NCBI GenBank assembly: GCA_045628845.1 | Contig: JAZQQE010000050.1 | Location: 1 to 31,626, forward strand | Source of the DNA: RGIG7949 sp045628845 | Lineage (GTDB): Bacteria > Bacillota > Clostridia > Oscillospirales > Oscillospiraceae | Direction of reading: 5' to 3' | Length of the DNA stretch: 31,626 nucleotides | Shown here: positions 17,940 to 25,995 of the stretch, piece by piece | How positions within the stretch are numbered: position 1 is the first letter of the stretch | Layout of the letters: every line of letters starts with the position of its first letter | Made by a program: the position numbers and the translations under genes | Notes under the pieces: model-generated | What the model saw: the letters and a program-made list of their open reading frames with translations, nothing else | What the model was told of the DNA's origin: nothing | Database searches by the model: none

Positions 17940-18944
17940 TTACTTGACGTTCCACGCGGCGGGAACGTATATCTCTTCAAACTTGGCGATGGCGAATTTA
18001 TCCGTCATGCCGGAAATGTAATCGCACACGACGCGGGTGTCGCTGAATCTGTCGAGCAGTCTCCGGTAATCCTCGGGAAGCCTCGACAGATCCGCAAGAT
18101 AGTAGCGGTTCAGTCCGTCGAGGATGCCGAGCACCTTCGATTCCTCGCCCTTGGCGACTGGGTTTCGGTATACCCGCGCGTACATGAAGTCGTGGAAATG
18201 CTCTATCGTCTCCGTCATGTCGCTCTCCATGCCGACCTCGCCCGTCCTCTCGCCGTACTCGATGACGGCGCGGATGGTGTTGTTGAGCCTCTGACTGTAC
18301 TTGACGCCGACCTTTTGGCGGATATCGTCGGGAATGTCGCCGTCGGTCAGTATGCCGGCGCGGATGGCGTCGTCCACGTCGTGATTTATATAGGCGAGCT
18401 TGTCCGCAAGGCGCACGACGCGCCCTTCGAGAGTACAGGCGACGCCCTCGCCCACGTGGTTCACTATGCCGTCACGCACCTCGAAGGTAAGGTTCAGGCC
18501 GCGCCCGTCCTTTTCGAGCACGTCCACGACGCGCAGGCTCTGTTCGTTATGCATGAAGCCCTCCGGGCAGAGCTCGGCAAGAGCGCGCTCGCCCGCGTGA
18601 CCGAACGGCGTATGGCCGAGGTCATGCCCCCACGCGACTGCCTCGGCGAGGTCCTCGTTGAGACCGAGGGCGCGCGATATCGTCCTCGCTATCCTGACGA
18701 CCTCGATGGTGTGCGTCATCCTCGTGCGGTAGTGGTCGCCCTCCGGCTGGAGGAAGACCTGCGTCTTGTGTTTGAGGCGGCGGAAGCTTTTGGAATGGAC
18801 GATGCGGTCTATGTCGCGCTGAAAGCAGGTACGCATCTGGCAGGGTTCTTCCTCCGTCATGCGCCCGCGCGAATCGGCGGACAGCATCGCCCCGGGACTG
18901 CAAAGCAGTCTTTCGGCCTCTTCCCGTCTCTCTCTCGGTGTCAT
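17940..18944 (-). CDS. dgt: dGTP triphosphohydrolase-like HD protein
   Basis: A 334-residue HD-domain protein of the deoxyguanosinetriphosphate triphosphohydrolase family, which splits dNTPs to nucleoside and triphosphate. Visible are SKSFRRLKHKTQVF, the first metal histidine in RTRMTHT (H78), the HD pair in WGHDLGHTPFGH (H107, D108), and later DVDDAIRAG. First gene of the dgt-dnaG-rpoD unit, as seen in many Clostridia. Start: ATG at 18944 has no well-placed ribosome binding site; a GGAGG is eight bases before an in-frame CTG three codons upstream, so the true start could be that CTG. Whether it acts on dGTP or another dNTP is not determinable here. Confidence 0.92.
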   Translation of the reverse strand: MTPRERREEAERLLCSPGAMLSADSRGRMTEEEPCQMRTCFQRDIDRIVHSKSFRRLKHKTQVFLQPEGDHYRTRMTHTIEVVRIARTISRALGLNEDLAEAVAWGHDLGHTPFGHAGERALAELCPEGFMHNEQSLRVVDVLEKDGRGLNLTFEVRDGIVNHVGEGVACTLEGRVVRLADKLAYINHDVDDAIRAGILTDGDIPDDIRQKVGVKYSQRLNNTIRAVIEYGERTGEVGMESDMTETIEHFHDFMYARVYRNPVAKGEESKVLGILDGLNRYYLADLSRLPEDYRRLLDRFSDTRVVCDYISGMTDKFAIAKFEEIYVPAAWNVK

Positions 18945-18987
18945 GTCAGCCAGGGTCTCCGCCTCCCATCTTGCTTATTCCAACAAT

Positions 18988-18993
18988 ATTATA
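18988..18993 (-). promoter_or_regulatory. -10 element for the dgt-dnaG-rpoD unit
   Basis: A consensus TATAAT on the minus strand about 45 bases upstream of the dgt start. The -35 position at the right spacing is poor, and the flanking region is A/T-rich. Called only as the best candidate for the promoter of this essential unit. Confidence 0.5.
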
Positions 18994-19074
18994 CGATTTT
19001 TTTATCAAAAACCCTTTATTTTTTGAGCTTTATCCAAAATACTTTTCAAGGGGGCAAAAAAACCATGAAAAGTA

Positions 19075-19103
19075 TAGACATATAAAGAGATATATAGTAT
19101 CAT
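19075..19103 (+). promoter_or_regulatory. promoter of the purine operon
   Basis: TAGACA (19075-19080) and TATCAT (19098-19103) are 17 bases apart, each one mismatch from consensus. Transcription would start near 19110, giving a leader of about 55 bases to purE. That is too short for a purine or PRPP riboswitch, and no aptamer-like structure is seen. Confidence 0.6.
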
Positions 19104-19165
19104 TTGTTTTTAAGATAGGTTAAAATGCACTAATTATTGTATATTTATTTTCAGTGGAGGTCGCC

Positions 19166-19657
19166 ATGAAAAAAGCAGCAGTCATCATGGGCTCCGACAG
19201 CGACGCGCCCGTCGTCTCCGGAGCGGTAGACAGACTCAAAGCCTTCGGTATCCCCGTCGAGGTCCGCATCATTTCCGCACACAGGACGCCCGGTGTTGCT
19301 TCCGATTTTGCCGCCAATGCCGCCGCAAACGGCTTCGGCGTGATAATCGCCGCCGCGGGCAAGGCCGCACACCTTGCGGGCTTCCTTGCCGCGCATACGA
19401 CGCTCCCCGTCATCGGTCTTCCGATGAAGTCCTCCTTCATGGACGGTCTCGACAGCCTTCTCTCCGTCGTGCAGATGCCTACGGGCGTGCCCGTGGCGAC
19501 CGTCGGAGTAGGCGCTGCTGAAAACGCGGGCATACTTGCCGCGCAGATCCTTGCTCTTTCCGACGAGACTCTTGCCGCAAAGCTCGCCGAATTCAAGGCC
19601 GATATGACCCGCAAGGTCATGGAAAAGGACGAAGCCTTCCGCGCAGCCAACGGCTGA
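19166..19657 (+). CDS. purE: N5-carboxyaminoimidazole ribonucleotide mutase
   Basis: A 163-residue class I PurE-like enzyme of de novo purine synthesis, which shifts the carboxyl group of N5-CAIR to give CAIR. The signature MGSDSD, SAHRTP with the catalytic histidine, and AAGKAAHLAG then QMPTGVPVATVGVG are all present. Start at 19166 (MKKAAVIMGS) has GGAGG five bases upstream; an in-frame ATG at 19154 overlaps that site. First gene of the operon, with purF 29 bases downstream. No purK, the usual partner of class I PurE, is in the window. Confidence 0.95.
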   Translation: MKKAAVIMGSDSDAPVVSGAVDRLKAFGIPVEVRIISAHRTPGVASDFAANAAANGFGVIIAAAGKAAHLAGFLAAHTTLPVIGLPMKSSFMDGLDSLLSVVQMPTGVPVATVGVGAAENAGILAAQILALSDETLAAKLAEFKADMTRKVMEKDEAFRAANG

Positions 19658-19686
19658 CGCTTTCTTTTCAGACTGGAGATCTCATC

Positions 19687-21108
19687 ATGGGTGGATTTTT
19701 TGGCGTCACTTCAAAGCGCGACGCCGTTCTTGACGTTTTCTTCGGAACGGACTATCACTCCCACCTCGGCACCCGCCGCGGCGGCATGGCAGCGTGGGAC
19801 AGAGAGTTCGGTCTCCAAAAGGAGATACACAACATTCAGAATTCCCCGTTCCGCACCAAGTTCGAGGGCATAACCGACGAGCTGCGCGGCACCGCCTGCA
19901 TCGGCTGCATCAGCGATACCGACCCGCAGCCCCTGCTCATCCGTTCGGCTCAGGGCTCCTACGCCATCTGCGTCACGGGCAAGATAAATAACGCCGCGGA
20001 GCTGACCGAGAAGTATCTCGCGGGCGGAGGCCATTTCAACGCAATGACCGGCGGAAAAGTGAACTCAACGGAGCTCGCCGCCGCGCTCATAGACCGCCAT
20101 GATTCGATAGCTGACGGCATACGCTTTGCCCAGCAGGAGATAGATGGCTCGCTTACCGTTTTGATACTGCGTGACAACGGAGAGCTCATCGTCGCCCGCG
20201 ACAGGCTCGGCAGGCTCCCCGTCTCCGTAGCGAAGGATGACGACGGATACTGCGTTTCGCTCGAATCCTTCGTTTTCCCGAAGCTCGGATACACGAAGTT
20301 CTACGAGCTCGGCCCCGGCGAGGTCATAAGCCTCACGCCCGACGGAATGACCCAGCTCGTCCCGCCCGGAGAAAAGATGCGTATATGTGCCTTCCTATGG
20401 ACGTACTTCGGCTATCCGAACTCCACGTACGAGGGCGTCAACGTCGAGGTGATGCGCTACCGCAACGGCGCCATAATGGCAAAAGCCGATATGGAGACTA
20501 ACGCCGCCGCCGATATCGACTACGTCTCCGGGGTCCCCGACTCCGGCACGCCGCACGCCATAGGCTACGCCAACGCGAGCGGCAAGCACTTCGCGCGACC
20601 CTTCATCAAGTACACTCCGACGTGGCCGCGTAGCTTCATGCCGACCAATCAGGCCGAGCGCAGCAGAGTCGCGAAGATGAAGCAGATACCGGTCCACGAG
20701 CTCATCGAGGGGCAGAAGCTCCTCTTCGTCGACGACAGCATAGTCCGCGGGACGCAGCTGCGCGAGACGGTCGATTTCCTCTATGAAAACGGTGCTTCCG
20801 AGGTGCATATGCGCTCCGCCTGCCCGCCTATCATGTACTCCTGCAAATACCTCAACTTCTCCGAAAGCAAATCCGAGATGGAATTCATCGCCCGCCAGAC
20901 CGCCGAGGAGCTTGAAGGTCCCGAAAGCCGCGAGCACCTCGACGAATACAGCGACGGCACCACCGAGCGCGGCAAAGCGATGAGATGCAGCATCTGCAAT
21001 AAGCTCAAATTCTCTTCTCTCGAATATCAGTCCCTGGAAGGTCTGCTCAGCGCCATCGGTCTCGACCCGGACAAGGTCTGCACCTATTGCTGGACAGGAA
21101 AAGAGTAA
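19687..21108 (+). CDS. purF: amidophosphoribosyltransferase homologue lacking the nucleophilic cysteine
   Basis: A 473-residue PurF homologue. PurF makes 5-phosphoribosylamine from PRPP and ammonia released from glutamine by an N-terminal cysteine. Here the protein begins MGGFFGV, with glycine where the family has MCGI, and upstream codons hold no cysteine either, so glutamine hydrolysis by the standard route is not possible. The matching RGQEG motif also reads TRRGG. The PRPP site is intact (LLFVDDSIVRGTQ, 345-357). The four cysteines matching the Bacillus-type [4Fe-4S] ligands are kept: C234, C386, and C465-x2-C468, plus an extra CSIC at 434-437. Start ATG at 19687 has GGAG eight bases upstream. 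Its position in the operon argues for a real first-step role, perhaps with free ammonia or a partner glutaminase (inference). Confidence 0.85.
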   Translation: MGGFFGVTSKRDAVLDVFFGTDYHSHLGTRRGGMAAWDREFGLQKEIHNIQNSPFRTKFEGITDELRGTACIGCISDTDPQPLLIRSAQGSYAICVTGKINNAAELTEKYLAGGGHFNAMTGGKVNSTELAAALIDRHDSIADGIRFAQQEIDGSLTVLILRDNGELIVARDRLGRLPVSVAKDDDGYCVSLESFVFPKLGYTKFYELGPGEVISLTPDGMTQLVPPGEKMRICAFLWTYFGYPNSTYEGVNVEVMRYRNGAIMAKADMETNAAADIDYVSGVPDSGTPHAIGYANASGKHFARPFIKYTPTWPRSFMPTNQAERSRVAKMKQIPVHELIEGQKLLFVDDSIVRGTQLRETVDFLYENGASEVHMRSACPPIMYSCKYLNFSESKSEMEFIARQTAEELEGPESREHLDEYSDGTTERGKAMRCSICNKLKFSSLEYQSLEGLLSAIGLDPDKVCTYCWTGKE

Positions 21109-21137
21109 AAAATCCGATCGAATTTTTGGAGGTCACA

Positions 21138-22184
21138 ATGTCCGAATCATTTTCCAACAGCTACGCCGCGGCCGGTGTCGACGTAACCGCCGGCTACAAG
21201 GCAGTTGAGCTTATGAAAAAGCACGTCGAGCGCACCAGCACTCCCGAGGTCCTCTCCTCCATCGGAGGCTTCGGCGGCATGGTGATGCCCAACCTCACCG
21301 GCATCGCCGAGCCCGTGCTCGTATCCGGCACGGACGGCGTCGGAACGAAGCTCAAGATCGCGTTCCTCGCCGACAGACACGACACGGTCGGCATCGACTG
21401 CGTCGCCATGTGCGTCAACGACATCGCCTGCTGCGGCGCGCGTCCCCTCTTCTTCCTCGACTACATCGCCTGCGGCAAAAACGTTCCCGAGCGCATCGCC
21501 CAGATAGTCTCCGGCGTTGCCGAGGGCTGCGTGCGCGGCGGCTGCGCGCTCGTCGGCGGCGAGACCGCCGAGATGCCCGGCTTCTATTCCGAGAACGAAT
21601 ACGACATCGCAGGCTTCTCCGTCGGTCTCGTGGATAAAAACCGCATGATAGACGGAAGCCGCATCAAGGACGGCGACCTCATCATCGGCCTTGCCTCCAG
21701 CGGCGTCCACTCCAACGGCTTCTCCCTCGTCCGCAAGATCCTCGACGTCGAGAACGCCGATCTCAATGCCTACATGCCCGAGCTCGGCTGCTCGCTCGCC
21801 GACGAGCTCCTCAAGCCCACCCGCATATACTGCCGCACCGTCACGGCGCTCGTCGACACGCTCGGCATCGACGTGCACGGCATGTGCCACATCACCGGCG
21901 GCGGCTTCTTCGAGAACGTGCCCCGTATGCTCCCCGAAGGCATCCGCGCCGTGATCTCTCCCGCAAACGCGCCCGTTCCTCCGATCTTCAATCTTTTGCA
22001 GGAGCGCGGCGGCATAGAGACCCGCGAGATGTACAACACCTTCAACATGGGCATAGGCTATATGCTCGCCATCGACAGCAAGGATTCCGGCGTCGTCATG
22101 GATTCGCTCGTCCGTGCCGGCGAGCGTCCCTACGTTATCGGACGCTGCGTAAGCGGCGAGAAGGGAGTCGAGCTCAAATGGTGA
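21138..22184 (+). CDS. purM: phosphoribosylformylglycinamidine cyclo-ligase
   Basis: A 348-residue AIR synthetase, which closes FGAM to AIR with ATP. Typical blocks are YAAAGVDVTAGYKAVE near the start, the SGTDGVGTKLKIA substrate/ATP loop, DCVAMCVNDI, GGETAEMPGFY, GLASSGVHSNGFSLVRKI and HITGGGFFENVPRM. Start ATG at 21138 has GGAGG six bases upstream; a longer reading frame from 21087 overlaps purF and is rejected. Its end overlaps the purN start (ATGGTGA), so the two are translationally coupled. Confidence 0.96.
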   Translation: MSESFSNSYAAAGVDVTAGYKAVELMKKHVERTSTPEVLSSIGGFGGMVMPNLTGIAEPVLVSGTDGVGTKLKIAFLADRHDTVGIDCVAMCVNDIACCGARPLFFLDYIACGKNVPERIAQIVSGVAEGCVRGGCALVGGETAEMPGFYSENEYDIAGFSVGLVDKNRMIDGSRIKDGDLIIGLASSGVHSNGFSLVRKILDVENADLNAYMPELGCSLADELLKPTRIYCRTVTALVDTLGIDVHGMCHITGGGFFENVPRMLPEGIRAVISPANAPVPPIFNLLQERGGIETREMYNTFNMGIGYMLAIDSKDSGVVMDSLVRAGERPYVIGRCVSGEKGVELKW

Positions 22185-22816
22185 ACACCGTCGTCCTCGT
22201 TTCCGGCGGCGGCACCAACCTGCAGGCCATACTCGATTCCATCGCCGACGGGCGAATCAAAAACTGCAAGCTCAGCGCCGTGATCTCCTCGGGCTCCGAC
22301 GCATACGCTCTCACGAGAGCTCAGAACGCGGGCGTGCCCACGAAGGTCGTCGACGTCAGTCTCTATCCGGACAGAGAGGCTTACACCGAGGCCATGATAG
22401 CCGCCTGCCGCGAGGCAGGAGCCGAGCTCGTCGTGCTCGCCGGATTCCTCTACGTCCTCTCTCCGAGGTTCGCCGAGGTATATGAAAACAAAGTGATCAA
22501 TATCCATCCCGCCCTGATTCCCTCCTTCTGCGGCAACGGCGCCTACGGGCTTCGCGTGCACAAAAAAGCGCTCGCATACGGCGTAAAGGTCAGCGGCGCC
22601 ACCTCCCACTTTGTAGTCGCGGAGGCGGATGCCGGCCCGATAATCCTGCAAAAAGCGGTCCCGGTGGAGGAAGACGACACTCCGGAGACGCTCCAGCGTA
22701 GGATAATGGAGCAGGCTGAATGGAAAATACTTCCCGAGTCCATCTCTCTCTTCTGCCAGGGGCGGCTCGTCGTCGAGGGCAGACGCGTAAGAATATTACC
22801 GGAGGTACAGAAATGA
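22178..22816 (+). CDS. purN: phosphoribosylglycinamide formyltransferase
   Basis: A 212-residue 10-formyltetrahydrofolate-dependent GAR transformylase. The N-terminal VLVSGGGTNLQAILD phosphate loop and the active-site stretch INIHPALIPSFCGNGAYG are present; the catalytic Asn-His-Asp set appears as N (INIHP), H and D (EADAGPI). The start ATG at 22178 overlaps the purM stop by seven bases; a GTG one codon later is an alternative. The stop overlaps purO as ATGA. Confidence 0.95.
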   Translation: MVNTVVLVSGGGTNLQAILDSIADGRIKNCKLSAVISSGSDAYALTRAQNAGVPTKVVDVSLYPDREAYTEAMIAACREAGAELVVLAGFLYVLSPRFAEVYENKVINIHPALIPSFCGNGAYGLRVHKKALAYGVKVSGATSHFVVAEADAGPIILQKAVPVEEDDTPETLQRRIMEQAEWKILPESISLFCQGRLVVEGRRVRILPEVQK

Positions 22817-23511
22817 ACATCACAAAAGCTCTTGAGGGCAACACTTATCCCGGACGCGGCATCGCCGTCGGAAAAAGCGCGGACGGCAAGAAGGCGCTCA
22901 TCGTCTATTTCATCATGGGACGCAGCGTGAACAGCCGCAACCGCATCTTCGTCGAGGACGGTGAGGGCATCCGTACGCAGGCCTTCGACCCCGCGAAGCT
23001 CTCCGACCCCTCTCTGATAATCTACTCCCCCGTCCGCCGCATAAACGGCTGCACCATCGTCACCAACGGCGACCAGACCGACACCATCTACGACTATCTT
23101 GCCGAGGGCAAGACCTTTGAGGCTGCTCTCCGCACCCGTACCTTTGAGCCCGACGGCCCGAACTTCACTCCGAGGATCTCCGCCGTTATATACCCCGACG
23201 GCGGCCTCGCCGTAAGCATCCTCAAATCCGGAGACGTCGAGGGCGCGACGGTACTGCGCCAGTTCTTCGATTATCCCGACCCCGCCGCCGGCAAGGCTCG
23301 CCTCATCCACACCTACGTAGGCGACGGCTCCCCGCTCCCCTCCTTCAAGGGCGAGCCCAAGGAGGTCGAGATAGACATAGATGAGCCCGCGGCGCTTGCC
23401 GACGCCGTCTGGAACGCGCTCGACAGTGATAACCGCGTCTCCCTCTACGCCGCCGCGATAGACATCGCCTCCGGCAGGATCGAGAGCGCCATCATAAACA
23501 GAAATAAGTAA
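22813..23511 (+). CDS. purO: archaeal-type IMP cyclohydrolase
   Basis: A 232-residue protein of the PurO type, which closes FAICAR to IMP in the last step. It opens with NTYPGRGIAVGKS, followed by ALIVYFIMGRSVNSRNRIF, the family's signature, then PSLIIYSPVRRINGCTIVTNGDQTD. It replaces the MGS-like cyclohydrolase domain of ordinary PurH. Start ATG at 22813 overlaps the purN stop (ATGA) and has GGAGG seven bases upstream. The AICAR formyltransferase gene follows 31 bases later. A C-terminal ~30 residues extend past the archaeal length. Confidence 0.85.
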   Translation: MNITKALEGNTYPGRGIAVGKSADGKKALIVYFIMGRSVNSRNRIFVEDGEGIRTQAFDPAKLSDPSLIIYSPVRRINGCTIVTNGDQTDTIYDYLAEGKTFEAALRTRTFEPDGPNFTPRISAVIYPDGGLAVSILKSGDVEGATVLRQFFDYPDPAAGKARLIHTYVGDGSPLPSFKGEPKEVEIDIDEPAALADAVWNALDSDNRVSLYAAAIDIASGRIESAIINRNK

Positions 23512-23542
23512 AAATCTACATAGACTTAAAGAGGTACGACCG

Positions 23543-24706
23543 ATGAAAGAGCTGGAACTCAAATACGGATGCAACCCGAACCAGAAGCCTTCCCGCATTT
23601 TTATTGACGGCGAACTGCCCGTCACCGTGCTCAACGGCAAGCCCGGCTACATCAACTTCCTCGACGCCTTCAACAGCTGGCAGCTCGTCACCGAGCTCTC
23701 CGCCGCGACCGGACTTCCTGCCGCCGCCAGCTTCAAGCACGTCAGCCCCGCCGGTGCCGCCGTCTATTCGCCCCTCAGCGACACGATGAAGAAGATATAC
23801 TTCGTCGAGGATCTCGAGCTCACTCCCATGGCGAGCGCCTACGCTCGCGCACGCGGAGCCGACCGCATGAGCTCCTACGGCGACTGGGCCGCCCTCTCCG
23901 GAGTCTGCGACGCCGTCACGGCGCGCATCCTCTCCCGCGAGGTCTCCGACGGCGTCATCGCCGCCGACTACACCGACGAGGCCCTTGCCATTCTCCGCCG
24001 CAAGAAGAAGGGCAACTACAACATCGTTAAGATGGATACCGGCTACAAGCCCGCTCCCATCGAGCACAAGGACGTTTTCGGCATAACCTTCGAGCAGGGC
24101 CGAAACGAGCTGAAAATAGGCCCCGATATGTTCACGAACATCGTGACCAAGAACAAGGAGCTCCCGCCCGAGGCCGTGCGTGACCTCACCGTCGCGATGA
24201 TTACCCTCAAATACACGCAGTCCAACTCCGTCTGCTACGTCAAGGACGGTCAGGCGATAGGCGTCGGCGCCGGTCAGCAGTCGCGCATCCACTGCACGAG
24301 ACTCGCCGGAAGCAAGGCCGACAACTGGTATCTCCGCCAGCATCCCGCCATCCTCGCCCTCCCCTTCAAGCCCGGCATCAGCCGCCCCGATAGGGACAAC
24401 ACGATAGACGTTTTCATTTCCGACGACTATATGGACATTCTCAACGAGTGGGAAAACTACTTCACCGAGAAGCCCGAGCCCCTCTCCCGCGAGGAAAAGC
24501 GCCGCTGGCTCGACACTCTCACCGGAGTGTCCCTCGGCTCCGACGCCTTCTTCCCCTTCGGCGACAACATCGAGCGCGCCCATAAGAGCGGCGTCGCCTA
24601 CGTTGCTGAGCCCGGCGGCTCCATCAGAGACGACAACGTCATTGACGTATGCGACAAGTACGGTATCGCCATGGCGTTCACCGGCATCCGCCTCTTCCAC
24701 CATTGA
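23543..24706 (+). CDS. standalone AICAR formyltransferase
   Basis: A 387-residue AICAR transformylase domain without the IMP cyclohydrolase domain that is normally fused to it in PurH (family PRK07106). It opens with LELKYGCNPNQKP, then ASFKHVSPAGAAV with the catalytic Lys-His pair, LKYTQSNSVCYVKDGQAIGVGAGQQSR with the conserved asparagine, and DAFFPFGDNIERA. It formylates AICAR to FAICAR using 10-formyltetrahydrofolate. Start ATG at 23543 has GAGG eight bases upstream. With purO it completes IMP synthesis; it is a whole gene, not a broken purH. Confidence 0.93.
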   Translation: MKELELKYGCNPNQKPSRIFIDGELPVTVLNGKPGYINFLDAFNSWQLVTELSAATGLPAAASFKHVSPAGAAVYSPLSDTMKKIYFVEDLELTPMASAYARARGADRMSSYGDWAALSGVCDAVTARILSREVSDGVIAADYTDEALAILRRKKKGNYNIVKMDTGYKPAPIEHKDVFGITFEQGRNELKIGPDMFTNIVTKNKELPPEAVRDLTVAMITLKYTQSNSVCYVKDGQAIGVGAGQQSRIHCTRLAGSKADNWYLRQHPAILALPFKPGISRPDRDNTIDVFISDDYMDILNEWENYFTEKPEPLSREEKRRWLDTLTGVSLGSDAFFPFGDNIERAHKSGVAYVAEPGGSIRDDNVIDVCDKYGIAMAFTGIRLFHH

Positions 24707-24726
24707 TTCAACGGAGGTCAATGAAC

Positions 24727-25995
24727 ATGAAGGTTCTCGTTATCGGCTCCGGCGGCCGCGAGCACGCGGTCTGCACGGCGCTGAAAAAGAGTCCGCGCGT
24801 AACGGAGCTTCTCTGCGCCCCCGGCAACGGCGGAATCTCCTTGATAGCTGAATGCGTCCCCGTCAAGGCCACTGACATAGACGGTGTCGTCGCGTTCGCG
24901 AAGGAGCGCGGAATAGACTACGTCGTCGTCACGCCCGACGATCCCCTCGCGCTCGGCATGGTCGACGCACTCGAGGCCGCGGGCATCCGCGCCTTCGGTC
25001 CGAGCCGCGATGCGGCCATCCTCGAAGCGAGCAAGGTCTTCTCCAAGGGACTTATGAAGAAATACGGCATCCCCACCGCGCAGTGGGAGAGCTTCGACGA
25101 TATGGACGCAGCGCTCGCCTATCTTAAAAAGGTCGGAGCTCCCATCGTCGTCAAAGCAGACGGTCTCGCGCTCGGCAAGGGCGTCGTCGTCGCCGAAACG
25201 CTTGAAGAGGCCGAGGACGCAGTCCGCTCCATGATGCTCGACAAGAAGTTCGGCGAGTCCGGCGCGCGCGTCGTCATTGAGGAGCGCATGGTCGGCCCCG
25301 AGCTGACGGTGCTTTGCTTCACCGACGGAAAAACGATTGTCCAGATGCCGTCCTCACGCGATCACAAGCGTGCCTACGACAACGATCAGGGCCCGAACAC
25401 CGGCGGCATGGGCGCTTTCTCTCCCGTCGCCGACTATACCCCCGAGCTCGCGGAGCGCTGTGTGCGCGAGATCTTCGAGCCCACCGTGAAGGCCATGGCC
25501 GCGGAGGGCAGAAAATTCAAGGGCGTCCTCTACTTCGGCCTGATGCTGACTGCCGACGGCCCGAAGGTCGTCGAATACAATGCTCGCTTCGGCGACCCCG
25601 AGACGCAGCCTGTGCTCTCTCTCCTCGAGACCGATCTCCTCGACATCTTCGAGGCCGTCACCGACGAAAGGCTCGCGGACGTCGATATCAGATGGAAGGA
25701 CGCCGCGGCGTGCTGTGTCGTCATAGCGAGCGGCGGCTACCCCGTCTCCTACAAGAGCGGCTACGAGATCTCCGGACTCGATGAGGCCGGAAAGACCGCT
25801 ACGGTATTCCATGCCGGAACGAAGCTCGACGGCGGCAAATTCTATACCTCCGGCGGGCGCGTGCTCGGCGTCAGCGCCGTGCGCGATACGATGGCCGAGG
25901 CCATCAGTGCCGCATACGGAGCCGCGGACAAGATCTCTTTTGAGAATATGCATATGCGCCGGGATATAGCCAAGAGCGCCATCGTGTCCAAGTGA
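24727..25995 (+). CDS. purD: phosphoribosylamine-glycine ligase
   Basis: A 422-residue ATP-grasp enzyme that joins glycine to 5-phosphoribosylamine. It begins MKVLVIGSGGREHAVCTALK, with ATP-grasp features VVKADGLALGKGVVVAET, PSSRDHKRAYDNDQGPNTGG (strongly conserved in PurD) and VEYNARFGDPETQ with metal-binding residues. Start is chosen at the ATG 24727, nine bases past GGAGG, rather than the ATG at 24721, only three bases past it. It ends in a GTGA overlap with the membrane-protein gene. Confidence 0.96.
   Translation: MKVLVIGSGGREHAVCTALKKSPRVTELLCAPGNGGISLIAECVPVKATDIDGVVAFAKERGIDYVVVTPDDPLALGMVDALEAAGIRAFGPSRDAAILEASKVFSKGLMKKYGIPTAQWESFDDMDAALAYLKKVGAPIVVKADGLALGKGVVVAETLEEAEDAVRSMMLDKKFGESGARVVIEERMVGPELTVLCFTDGKTIVQMPSSRDHKRAYDNDQGPNTGGMGAFSPVADYTPELAERCVREIFEPTVKAMAAEGRKFKGVLYFGLMLTADGPKVVEYNARFGDPETQPVLSLLETDLLDIFEAVTDERLADVDIRWKDAAACCVVIASGGYPVSYKSGYEISGLDEAGKTATVFHAGTKLDGGKFYTSGGRVLGVSAVRDTMAEAISAAYGAADKISFENMHMRRDIAKSAIVSK

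Noticed and set aside
19104..19165. Purine or PRPP riboswitch in front of purE
   Set aside because: The leader is about 55 bases, shorter than these aptamers plus an expression platform, and no matching conserved bases are seen.
19166..19657. PurE as a class II (AIR carboxylase) enzyme because purK is absent
   Set aside because: Its motifs (AAGKAAHLAG, QMPTGVPVAT) fit the ordinary bacterial type; purK could be elsewhere in the genome.
22813..24706. purH broken into two pieces by a frameshift
   Set aside because: The first gene is PurO, unrelated to the cyclohydrolase domain of PurH, and the second is a complete transformylase with its own ribosome binding site.
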